DNA of 32,573 nucleotides from Bacteroidales bacterium (GTDB lineage: Bacteria > Bacteroidota > Bacteroidia > Bacteroidales > JAADGE01). The stretch covers positions 1 through 32,573 of the forward strand of contig JAOZMB010000005.1 in the NCBI GenBank assembly GCA_029934515.1, written 5' to 3'. Below, one piece after another: positions 17,215 through 26,000 of this stretch (the stretch's first letter is position 1; each line of letters starts with the position of its first letter). Position numbers and translations under genes: made by a program. The notes under the pieces were generated by a model. The model had not been told where the DNA came from. It ran no database searches and worked only from the letters and a program-made list of their open reading frames with translations.

Positions 17215-18720
17215 ATGATAAAAAAAGTAATTAAAAGTATAGTTAAGACCTCGATGAAAGATGTCATAAGATACGTAAAATATCCGATTGAAACACAAAA
17301 CAAAATATTTAATTATTTAATCGAAAATGGAAAAAATACTGCTATTGGTTCTGAGTTTAATTTTTCAGAAATAAATTCTATTGATAGCTTTCAAAAAAAT
17401 TTACCAATACAAAAATATGAAAATCTAAAACCGTATATTGAAAGAATATTGAAAAAAAAAGAAAAAAATGTTCTTTGGAATACGCCAGTCAAATGGTTTG
17501 CAATGTCTTCTGGAACGACTGATGATAAAAGTAAATATATTCCTGTTACACGAGAGTCGCTGAGAGATTGTCATTATAAAGGCGGTCGTCAGATGCTTTC
17601 TGTTTATATAGACAGACATCCTGAAACGAATTTTATTTTCGGAAAATCACTTATTCTCGGAGGAAGTCAACAGGTTAATACTATTGGAAATGATATTTTT
17701 ACAGGTGATATTTCTTCAATTTTGATTACTAAGCGTCCTTTTTATATTAAATATTCTTGTGTGCCAGACCTAAAAACAGTTCTGATTTCTGACTGGGAAG
17801 AGAAAATCGAAAAACTTGCAAAAAATACAATTAATGAAAATGTAACAAATATGGCGGGAGTGCCTTCATGGATTCTTGTTTTGCTTAAATATATTGAAAA
17901 TTATACAAATAAGACAATTCCAGAGATTTGGCCTAATATGGAGGTTTTTTTTCACGGTGGAGTTAGCTTTACACCTTACAAAGAACAATATGAAAAAATA
18001 ATTCCAATAAAAAATATGAACTACTGGGAAGTTTATAATGCCTCAGAAGGTTTTTTTGGATTTCAGTATTCTAATAATAATAAAGATATGATATTGATTT
18101 TGGATAACGGCATTTTTTATGAATTTATATCTTCGGCTGATTGGGATAAAGAAAATCCAAAAGTTGTACCTCTTGAGGCTGTCGAAATAGGAATAAATTA
18201 TGCTATTGTAATAACAACAAACGGAGGTCTCTGGCGATATCAAATCGGAGATACTATTGAATTTACTTCCAAGACACCATATTTGTTCAAATTTACAGGA
18301 AGAACAAAGTTATTTATAAATGCTTTTGGAGAAGAACTAATTATTGACAATGCCGAGAAAGCACTATCAATTGCTTGTAAAAAAAACGAAGCTATTGTGT
18401 CGGAATTTACAGCGGCTCCTATTTATATTGGAGACAAAAACAAAGGTTCTCACGAATGGCTAATTGAATTTGAAAAATATCCAAACGATATAAAAAAATT
18501 TACAAGAGACCTTGACAATGCTCTGAAATTAGTAAACTCTGACTATGAAGCAAAACGCTCACACAATCTAACAATGCTTATGCCACAGATTATTACGGTT
18601 AAGAAAGGTACGTTCTATAATTGGCTTAAATCAAAAAATAAACTCGGAGGACAAAATAAAGTACCATCTTTATCAAATGACAGAAAACATATCGAAGATA
18701 TAAAAAAATTCATTCTGTAA
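17215..18720 (+). CDS. GH3-family acyl-adenylating (amido synthetase-like) protein
   Basis: This 501-residue protein belongs to the family named after plant auxin-responsive GH3 proteins. It carries the adenylate-forming motifs FAMSSGTTDDKSKYIPVT (near residue 100), YNASEGFFGFQ and GLWRYQIGDTIEF, plus FTGRTKLFINAFGEEL. GH3 enzymes adenylate a carboxylic acid and join it to an amine or amino acid; the bacterial substrates are unknown. The track start at 17191 is a TTG; the ATG at 17215 (MIKKVIKSIVK) is preferred. It is probably transcribed after accC, but the hairpin at 17134 may separate them. It converges with the outer-membrane protein gene that follows. Confidence 0.85.
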   Translation: MIKKVIKSIVKTSMKDVIRYVKYPIETQNKIFNYLIENGKNTAIGSEFNFSEINSIDSFQKNLPIQKYENLKPYIERILKKKEKNVLWNTPVKWFAMSSGTTDDKSKYIPVTRESLRDCHYKGGRQMLSVYIDRHPETNFIFGKSLILGGSQQVNTIGNDIFTGDISSILITKRPFYIKYSCVPDLKTVLISDWEEKIEKLAKNTINENVTNMAGVPSWILVLLKYIENYTNKTIPEIWPNMEVFFHGGVSFTPYKEQYEKIIPIKNMNYWEVYNASEGFFGFQYSNNNKDMILILDNGIFYEFISSADWDKENPKVVPLEAVEIGINYAIVITTNGGLWRYQIGDTIEFTSKTPYLFKFTGRTKLFINAFGEELIIDNAEKALSIACKKNEAIVSEFTAAPIYIGDKNKGSHEWLIEFEKYPNDIKKFTRDLDNALKLVNSDYEAKRSHNLTMLMPQIITVKKGTFYNWLKSKNKLGGQNKVPSLSNDRKHIEDIKKFIL

Positions 18721-18822
18721 ATAAATCCATTGATTAATCTTTTTCTTGTAGAACTCCCAAATTTTAGAATAAAACCTTATATATTACATTTTTCAAAAAA
18801 AAAATAAGATATCTTGAATAAT

Positions 18823-20163
18823 CTAAAAAATATAATCCAATCCAATATATAAACCACTTTTGCCGTCTTGGCTATTAAAAACTCTTCCGTAATCAACAGC
18901 AATAATAAAATTATTGTTAATTGCAAATCGTATTCCAGCTCCGTAACTTGAATGAATACTATTATCTTTATTGTTTAATATTTTTAGATTTTCTTCTTTT
19001 GTATTTCCGTATCCAGCTGTAACTCCGCTCTTATCAAACGAGTAATCAGATACTATTGTTCCTGCATCAATAAATGTATTCAGTGCAATATATAGGTTTT
19101 GATTTAATATTATTGATTTAAAAAATTTCCATCTGAACTCAAAATTTCCAAATAAAAAACCATCGCCTACAACTCTATTTCTCATAATTCCTCTTAAATT
19201 TTTTGCTCCGCCCAAACCGTTCTTTGTAGATTTTGAATCAAAAACAAAAGGAAGCATGTAAAAAGGTTGTTCTCCAGCAATTTTTGATTGATAACTAAGC
19301 CTATATGCAAAAGTTAATCTGTCTTTAATTAACGTAAAATACTGACGATGAGTAAGCATAATTCTTAAAAAAGAATAATCGTTTTTCAACAATCCTGGTG
19401 CCGAAAGAAAAAGTAACTCCGACCATATTCCTCCGTTCGGATTTGCCTCATTATCACGAGTATCGTAAACCAATCCAGCTTTAATAATATTTGCATTTCC
19501 TCCATTTTTTTGGTCATCTTTTATTATTCCCCATTCAACATATTTGTCGTACAGCGCTGCTGTATCTGGCAATATGTCCTCTGTATCTTGTCCTTCGTTT
19601 AACTTATCAATATCAACCTTTCCGAGAGTTGTTCCGTAGTGAACAAAACCAGCAAGCCATCTAATTTTTTTTGATTTAATATTGCCTTGTAAATCAGCCT
19701 TCAAACGAAGTAGTTCTCTTGCGTGCCGATAGTAAACTCTCGAAATATAGTCGCTGTGTTTATCGTCTATAAAATTTTTATTATAATCAACATTATAACC
19801 ATTAAAACCGTAAAAATTAAGTGTTAATTCCGTGAAATATCCAGCTTCAATTGTCATACGTAAATTTGGAATTAATGTTTGCGTTTCGAAAACAGCCAGA
19901 TTAACTCCACTGCCCTTTGTTGTTCGAGATAATTCAAGATACAATGAATGATTATAATTTGGATAGCGAGTTCCATCGCCATAGTGATATAAATTTACAA
20001 GACCACCATATTTAAAACCAATATCGCTGTCATAGGCAACCACAGGAACACCGCCCATACTAAATCCTTTCTTTATTTTTTCGGTTTTTGTGCTGTCCTC
20101 CTGTGCATACATATTAGCAGAGGTAAATATTATGACAAATAAAATTGTAAAAAAGTATCTCAT
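18823..20163 (-). CDS. BamA/D15-type outer-membrane beta-barrel protein
   Basis: This 446-residue protein has an N-terminal signal peptide (MRYFFTILFVIIFTSANMYAQ) and repeated aromatic-alternating beta strands. Its C-terminal half resembles the Omp85/D15 surface-antigen barrel, including the GGAKNLRGIMRNR signature with the LRG loop motif that folds into the barrel. The protein ends GLYIGLDYIF, with the terminal aromatic residue expected for outer-membrane insertion. There is no room for POTRA repeats: only about 30 residues separate the signal peptide from the first strands. It may therefore be a small transporter-like or patatin-less D15 protein, not BamA itself. The substrate is unknown. 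Confidence 0.82.
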   Translation of the reverse strand: MRYFFTILFVIIFTSANMYAQEDSTKTEKIKKGFSMGGVPVVAYDSDIGFKYGGLVNLYHYGDGTRYPNYNHSLYLELSRTTKGSGVNLAVFETQTLIPNLRMTIEAGYFTELTLNFYGFNGYNVDYNKNFIDDKHSDYISRVYYRHARELLRLKADLQGNIKSKKIRWLAGFVHYGTTLGKVDIDKLNEGQDTEDILPDTAALYDKYVEWGIIKDDQKNGGNANIIKAGLVYDTRDNEANPNGGIWSELLFLSAPGLLKNDYSFLRIMLTHRQYFTLIKDRLTFAYRLSYQSKIAGEQPFYMLPFVFDSKSTKNGLGGAKNLRGIMRNRVVGDGFLFGNFEFRWKFFKSIILNQNLYIALNTFIDAGTIVSDYSFDKSGVTAGYGNTKEENLKILNNKDNSIHSSYGAGIRFAINNNFIIAVDYGRVFNSQDGKSGLYIGLDYIF

Positions 20164-20226
20164 AATTTTATATTAATATAAAAAAAATTAGTATTAATTT
20201 GATATGCGCGTGCTACTTGTATAACA

Positions 20227-20283
20227 CATAATAGGAACACGGAAGAACACAGATTATACGTATTTTCACGGATTTATAAATCT
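20227..20283. repeat. Dispersed intergenic repeat, copy 2 (full version)
   Basis: The 28 bp at 20227-20254 are identical to 8583-8610 and the end TTATAAATCT also matches. This copy keeps 19 bp (TATACGTATTTTCACGGAT) that copy 1 lacks. It lies in the gap between the siaC-like and OMP genes. Confidence 0.8.
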
Positions 20284-20293
20284 AAATAAAAAA

Positions 20294-20308
20294 GGGACAA
20301 TTAGCCCC
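20294..20308 (-). terminator. Rho-independent terminator after the siaC-like gene
   Basis: On the minus strand GGGGC-TAATT-GTCCC forms a five-pair stem (one G-U) followed by TTTTTTAT. It lies 38 bp past the stop codon of the siaC-like gene, where the siaB-siaC transcript should end. Confidence 0.55.
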
Positions 20309-20345
20309 ATTTTCAATAATAAAACTCAAAAAAAACAAAAAATAA

Positions 20346-20726
20346 TTATTCTTCCATTTCGATCATCTTGAACGGAATTTTTAATATTGATTGGTAATCT
20401 TCTCCCGCTTCAAGCATATCTTCATCATCCTCTTCGTAATACCAATTGATAATAACATTGTTATTGTTTTTATAAATTGTCTCTAATTTTTTAAATACAT
20501 CAAGAATACATTTGGACGAACTTGTATTAAAATACTCCAATTTAATATTTACATTTGTTTTTTGTGCTGGCTTATTTGCATATTCATCTAACCAATCCAC
20601 CAAAGGTTTATAAAATTCTATTGAATTTTCCGGAATTGATCTTCCTTCAATTTCTACAATTCCTTTACTTGAATCAAAAATAATATCCGGTGTTTTCCTT
20701 GATCCTTTAATTTTAATAGGTTCCAT
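20346..20726 (-). CDS. SiaC-family regulatory phosphoprotein (DUF1987)
   Basis: This 126-residue cytosolic protein matches the DUF1987/SiaC pattern, with KTPDIIFDSSKGIVEIEGRS at the start and VNIKLEYFNTSSSKCILDVF in the middle. Thr68 in FNTSS sits at the position of the phosphorylated Thr68 of Pseudomonas aeruginosa SiaC. There, unphosphorylated SiaC activates the diguanylate cyclase SiaD, and the kinase SiaB and phosphatase SiaA switch it off and on. The upstream gene, 41 bp away on the same strand, is a SiaB-like kinase, which strongly supports the pairing. No SiaA or SiaD homologue is in the window, and the output partner here is unknown. It may instead act on another target. Confidence 0.85.
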   Translation of the reverse strand: MEPIKIKGSRKTPDIIFDSSKGIVEIEGRSIPENSIEFYKPLVDWLDEYANKPAQKTNVNIKLEYFNTSSSKCILDVFKKLETIYKNNNNVIINWYYEEDDEDMLEAGEDYQSILKIPFKMIEMEE

Positions 20727-20767
20727 AATTTAGGCAATATTTTTTTCGGTGTTAATTTAATATTATT

Positions 20768-21313
20768 TTATGAGACAGTAATATCAAATATAAAAAATTT
20801 ATAGTCATGACTGTGCTCAACAAATTCAAATGTTAATTTATTTTTGGTTTTTCGGGCAATATCAACCATTCCAAGTCCGCCACCACCTTTTAACGAAAAT
20901 TCATCGTTACTCAAAACCAATTTATATATAACTCTTAGCTCTTGTTTTGTTAAATAATTAATCTGTTCTATTCTATCTCTTATTATTCTAACTCTTTCGG
21001 CTCTTACAAAATTTCCTGAAATAACATTATAATTTCCTGAAGATAACTTAGACAAAGAAAAAATTGCAAATCTTTTATCCGCTTCTTTAAAATTAGGTGG
21101 AACATCTGAGTGATGAAATAAATTTTGAAGAACTTCAACAGAAATATTGTAAACTCTGCGAATTACTCTTAATTTTTCACCTGTATCTTCAAGTTTTATT
21201 TCAATTTTATCAAGTAAATCATTTATTACATCGTCGGTAACAATTCCACTATAATTAATAAAATGATTATTTATACTTATTTTTTTATACCAACCAGTAA
21301 CATCAAATTCCAT
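20768..21313 (-). CDS. SiaB-family protein kinase (DUF6272)
   Basis: This 181-residue protein has a C-terminal SLKGGGGLGMVDIARKT box, the glycine-rich nucleotide-binding segment of SiaB-like kinases, which have a GHKL/HATPase-like fold. The N-terminus (YSGIVTDDVINDLLDKIE) and central VLQNLFHHSD also fit the family. It should phosphorylate the SiaC-like protein encoded directly downstream. The two genes form a probable two-gene operon with a promoter-like TATATTTG at 21390-21397 and a terminator at 20294. The output (c-di-GMP, aggregation or stress) is unknown in Bacteroidota. Confidence 0.83.
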   Translation of the reverse strand: MEFDVTGWYKKISINNHFINYSGIVTDDVINDLLDKIEIKLEDTGEKLRVIRRVYNISVEVLQNLFHHSDVPPNFKEADKRFAIFSLSKLSSGNYNVISGNFVRAERVRIIRDRIEQINYLTKQELRVIYKLVLSNDEFSLKGGGGLGMVDIARKTKNKLTFEFVEHSHDYKFFIFDITVS

Positions 21314-21389
21314 AATAAAATTAAAAACATATTTTTATAAAAAAAAATTAAATTTAAAAGAAATTAAGAAAATAATACTTTTCCAACAG

Positions 21390-21397
21390 CAAATATA
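21390..21397 (-). promoter_or_regulatory. Probable -7 promoter element of the siaB-siaC unit
   Basis: TATATTTG on the minus strand fits TAnnTTTG and gives a leader of about 75 nt before the siaB-like ATG. No clear -33 TTG is visible at the right spacing. Confidence 0.4.
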
Positions 21398-21506
21398 CAA
21401 ACTATTTACGGAAAACATATTTTTTTTTAATATAAAAATAAAAAAAAAAATAAAAACATTCAAAAATCGTTGTAAATAATATAGTATAATGTTAATATAC
21501 AGAATG

Positions 21507-21545
21507 TTATATTAATTTTTATTTATTTCATAAAAATTAATATAA
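21507..21545. other. 16-bp perfect A/T-rich inverted repeat overlapping the methyltransferase stop codon
   Basis: TTATATTAATTTTTAT at 21507-21522 is perfectly complementary to 21530-21545 with a seven-base loop. It covers the last codons and stop of the THUMP methyltransferase gene. It may form a 3'-end hairpin of that transcript, but no T-tract follows and the arms are A/T only. Confidence 0.45.
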
Positions 21546-22655
21546 TTCGTATTTAACGTACTGAGATTTTAAATTTCCAGCATATAAATCTGTTTTTTCT
21601 GTTGGTTTTAAACCTATTTTAGTTAGTGCTTCTATGTTTCCTGAAAATATATAAACAGTCCAGTTTGTAAATTTTCGTTTTAATGTGTTTCCTATATTCT
21701 TATAAAATTCAAAGATATTTTTTTCTTTTAATCTTACATCATAAGGTGGGTTTGTTATGATAATTCCGGGTTCTTTGTGTTTTGCTATTCTAAAAAAATT
21801 CTTTAACTGCAAATCTATAACATTAGATAAATTAGCTCTCGAAATATTTATGCGAGATGCACTTATTGCTTTGAAATCAATATCATGTCCGATAATTCGA
21901 CATCCAGTGTCTTTTTTTATCAGTTTATCTGCATTATTTTTTACAGATACCCAAAGTTCTGTATTGAAATCCGAAAATTTTTGAAAACCAAAATTCTTAC
22001 GATAATAACCAGCTGGAATGTTTAAAAGTATATTTGCAGCTTCAATTAATATCGTTCCAGAACCACACATTGGGTCTATAATATTTTTTTTATTTTTTAT
22101 TCCAGATAACAATATAATACCAGCCGCAAGGACTTCATTAATCGGTGCCTCAGTTCTTTGTATTCTATATCCTCTTTTAAAAAGTGCTGGTTCAGAAGTA
22201 TCCACAGAAATTGTACATTTTTTATTGCTAATATGCAAATTTATTCTTAAATCTGGATTCCTAGTATCAACAGAAGGACGTATTCCTTTTAAATCAGTAA
22301 AAAAATCAGCTATCGCATCTTTTGTTTTAAGAGCAGCAAAATGAGAATTATTAAAAAATTTTGAATATACTGTTTTGTCAATAGCATAAGTTTTGTCAGT
22401 ATCTAAAAAATTATTCCACTTAATTTTCTTAACATTTTTATATAGTTTATCATAATCATCTGCATAAAAAACATCTATTTCCCAAAGAATTTTTATAGCT
22501 GTCCGGGACAAATAATTTACCTTATACATAACTTCTTTATCTCCCTTAAAGCGAACTGCTCTTTTTATAATCTGTATATCTTTTGCGCCTATCTGACGAA
22601 GTTCGCCAGATAAAATATCCTCTAAACCCTGAAACGTCTTTGCAGTAAATTGCAT
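21537..22655 (-). CDS. THUMP-domain class I RNA methyltransferase (RlmL/YpsC-like)
   Basis: This 372-residue protein has an N-terminal THUMP region (about 45-155), then a Rossmann methyltransferase domain with IIDPMCGSGTILIEAANI as the SAM-binding motif I and IIITNPPYDVRL as the catalytic NPPY. This is the architecture of YpsC-type proteins and of the N-terminal half of E. coli RlmL, which make N2-methylguanosine in 23S rRNA; the RlmK half is absent, as is usual outside gammaproteobacteria. The NPPY motif explains why such proteins are often labelled N6-adenine DNA methylases. The exact rRNA position is unproven. It follows the giant surface-protein gene on the same strand, separated by a terminator-like hairpin. 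Confidence 0.87.
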   Translation of the reverse strand: MQFTAKTFQGLEDILSGELRQIGAKDIQIIKRAVRFKGDKEVMYKVNYLSRTAIKILWEIDVFYADDYDKLYKNVKKIKWNNFLDTDKTYAIDKTVYSKFFNNSHFAALKTKDAIADFFTDLKGIRPSVDTRNPDLRINLHISNKKCTISVDTSEPALFKRGYRIQRTEAPINEVLAAGIILLSGIKNKKNIIDPMCGSGTILIEAANILLNIPAGYYRKNFGFQKFSDFNTELWVSVKNNADKLIKKDTGCRIIGHDIDFKAISASRINISRANLSNVIDLQLKNFFRIAKHKEPGIIITNPPYDVRLKEKNIFEFYKNIGNTLKRKFTNWTVYIFSGNIEALTKIGLKPTEKTDLYAGNLKSQYVKYELY

Positions 22656-22665
22656 AATAAATTAT

Positions 22666-22709
22666 TATTGTGTGAAAAAATATTGTGTAAAAAATATTGT
22701 ATAAAAAAA
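22666..22709. repeat. Three-copy short tandem repeat (TATTGTGTAAAAAA)
   Basis: Three near-copies of a 14-15 bp unit, TATTGTGTGAAAAAA, TATTGTGTAAAAAA and TATTGTATAAAAAAA, lie between the giant gene and the methyltransferase gene. On the minus strand they give three T-runs just downstream of the terminator hairpin and may act as its U-tract. Confidence 0.65.
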
Positions 22710-22711
22710 TA

Positions 22712-22733
22712 TGTGCTGTAAAAACACCGCACA
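22712..22733 (-). terminator. Rho-independent terminator of the giant surface-protein gene
   Basis: On the minus strand TGTGCGGT pairs with ACAGCACA (one mismatch in eight) around GTTTTT, followed by TATTTTTTTATA. It lies about 55 bp after the giant gene's stop codon. Confidence 0.6.
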
Positions 22734-22788
22734 GTTGCAGTTCCTGAAAATATTTTTACACTATAAAATTTATAGATAAAAACATATT

Positions 22789-23050
22789 TTATTTTTGCAG
22801 AGTAAAATTTCCTTTTTCTAATAATCTACCTGTTCTTAAATCAATAACAACAAAGAAATATGTCCCCATTGGTAATAGATTATTTTCATAAGTTCCACTC
22901 CAATCGTTTTGATAATTTATTTGATGATAAACTTCATTGCCCCAACGATTGTAAATATAAACTTCATTTTCTGGATAATACTCAAGACCAACTATAACAA
23001 GATTATCATTTACGCCATCTCCGTTTGGTGTAATTATATCCGGAATAACC
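22789..23050 (-). other. T9SS type-B C-terminal sorting domain (gliding_CTERM/CHU_C-like)
   Basis: The last 85 or so codons of the giant gene encode VIPDIITPNGDGVNDN, then VYIYNRWGNEVYHQ, W-SGTYENN, LPMGTYFFVVI and KGNFTLQK. This is the established pattern of the type-B sorting domain used by Bacteroidota cargo of the type IX secretion system, often together with PorP/SprF-type partners encoded nearby. No such partner is visible in the window. Confidence 0.9.
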
Positions 23051-26000
23051 AACTCGCCAGTAACATCAATAAATACAGTTGCAGTATCGCACAGCTCAGG
23101 ACAATTCTCAACACAAATATTATAAATAAACTCATCTTTTCCTATATATTCATAAATCGGCGTGTAGTTTATAGTGTAATCAGAATTTATTTCAATATCA
23201 CCATTTTCAGTATATAATTCTATATCAATCGAATAATTATTACCCCAAATACTGTCGTTAATTGATATATTAATAAACTCTTCCGTATGATTTTGTGCTG
23301 CCGTAACATTATCGGAATTTGCAACAGGCATTTTTGCAATATTTACAATAATATTATCACTTGTGCTAATATTACAAGCACCAGAAGGCAAAGTCCAAAT
23401 AAATTCATAAGACTCACCGTCATTTAAATTTGTAATATAAGTTTCGTAAGAATTAGGTGTTACAATAATTGCATCGCTTTCGGTAGACCAACTACCAGAG
23501 ACAATAGAATTTCCAGCATTCAATTGAGCAGAACCGTTGTCTAAACAAACCAAGAAATCTTGACCAGCATAGGCAACCTCAGGAGAACTAACATCAACAA
23601 CAACTGCAACAGGCAAAGCAAGGTCAGAGGCACAATCATTCTGAACAATGGAAACAGTATATAAACCAGCATCATTTAAAACAGCAGGTTCAATTGTTAA
23701 GAAATTTACAGTTGTTGTAATATTTATCCCAAGCGGTATATTCCAAATATATTCATCGCCAGCGCCAGTTGTAGATAACACAATCTGATTATTCTCACAA
23801 ACAGGCGAATTTGTTGTAATTAATGGTTGTGCTGGTTTGTCATAAACCGTCATCACAATGCCTACATGCGTATAAGAACAATTATTATCATTTGTAATTT
23901 CAACTAAAACAATATCTCCATTTTCCAAATCAGAAGTTGTATATGTGTTATTTGCACTCAACTGCACTAACTGACCATTAATAATGAAATTATAAAACTC
24001 AAAACCGGGTGTAGCCGTAAATGTAACAAATTCATTTTCACATATTTCATAATCAGATGCAATTAAATCTACATCAGGAATATCATAAACTGTCATTGTA
24101 ATTGCTGGCGATTCCGAACTACAACCAGATGCATTCTCAATCTCAACAGTTACAATATCTTCATCTGATATTTCAGTCGTAGTATATAAATTAGAAACTC
24201 CGTTCTGAACAGCAATTTCATTTACTTTGAATATATAATTACTAAATCCGAGCGAAGCAGTAAATACAACTTCTTCGTTTTCGCAAATTTCATCTTCGGA
24301 AACATCCAAATTAGAAAAAGGAGCATCTTCAACAGTTACAGATATGCCTTCCGTTGTAACAGAACAATTATTTGAATTAATAACCTCAGCCGTTACAGTC
24401 TGTCCGTTTGTCAAAGTGTTTGTAGTATATGTTGTTATTCCCGATGGCCCCTGAACACTTGCACCATCAACAAAGAACTCATAATTTGTTCCGCCTGATG
24501 CCGTAAACACAACCGTTTCACCTTCGCATAAATCTGTTGCCGAACTAACTAAATTTGCATCTGGTAAATCATTTACAATTATAATCACAGCTGCACTGTT
24601 TCCACTACATTCATTTGAATTCGTGGCTGTTACAGTTACAATATCACCATTATTAAAATCAGAACTATTATATATATAAGAAGAAGAACTCTGGACAGAA
24701 TTATCATTTATAAAAAATTCATAGTTTTGATAACCGTTTGTAGCTGTAAATGTTACTGGTTCGTTTTCACAAATATCATTTGAAGTATATGATAAAACAA
24801 CAAAAGGTATTTCATTAACAGTTATGATAATCGGCGAAGCAGTAAATTCACATCCAGCATTACTTGTTACTCTAACAGAAATAAAATCTGAATTATTTAA
24901 ATTAGAATTAGAATAAGTGTTATCTGTTCCTCCCTGCACCTCTACGCCATTTAATATAAATACATAATTTTCAAAACCTTCAGTAGCCGTAAATATAACA
25001 TTCTCGCCACTGCATATTGCCGTTGAAGTAGCATTTAACTCAGCAATTGGAATTTCATTTACTGTTATTGTTACGCCGGGTGTTGTGTATGTGCAATTTC
25101 CTGGATTTATAACTTCAACAGTAATTATATCTCCATCTGAAAGCGAAGCAGTTGTATAAATATTTGAATTGCCCATATAAACAGGAATATCATTTATCAT
25201 AAAAGTATAATAATCAAACCCAGTAGTTGCTGTAAATACAACACTTTCACCGTTGCAAATATCATTATCCGAACTCATTAACGCCGCCGTAGCCTGATTA
25301 TAAACAGAAATTATTATTCCAGTTGAGACAATAGAACAACCAAATTCATTTTCAACTTCAACCGTTACAACATCATTATTTGCAAGTCCTGTTGTCGAAT
25401 AAGTATTAATTTCTTCGTCCTGAACTATTATTCCATTTACCCTAAATTTATAATTATTGTAACCAGGCATTGCCGTAAATATTACATTATTTCCAGAACA
25501 AATATCAGTATCCGATGCAGAGATGTTAGCATTCGGAGCATTACTAACACTTACTGTAATGCCTTCTGATTGCGATAAACAATAACTTGAATTCATAACA
25601 TTGACAGTAACAGTTTGTCCATTTAATAAAGAATTAGTAAGATAAGTTGTCGTTCCACTCGGTCCTTGAACACTCATCCCATCAATAAAGAACTCATAAA
25701 AAGAACCTCCTGATGCCGTAAATGTAATAAATTCGCTTTCACAAATTTCTGTTTCGCTTGCCTGTAAATTTGCAACAGGTAAATTACTAACTGTTAAGGC
25801 AATAGCTGAACTAATATCAGAACAACCACCACTGTTTGTAACTAATACTGTAATAATATCATCGTCTTGGAATGTATTGCTGGTAAATGTCGATGCAGGA
25901 GAATTCTGAACAGTATTACCGTTTATTCTGAAATCATAATTTACAAAACCAGCAGTAGCAAAGAATATAACCTGCTCGCCGGTACAAATATTATTAAGCG

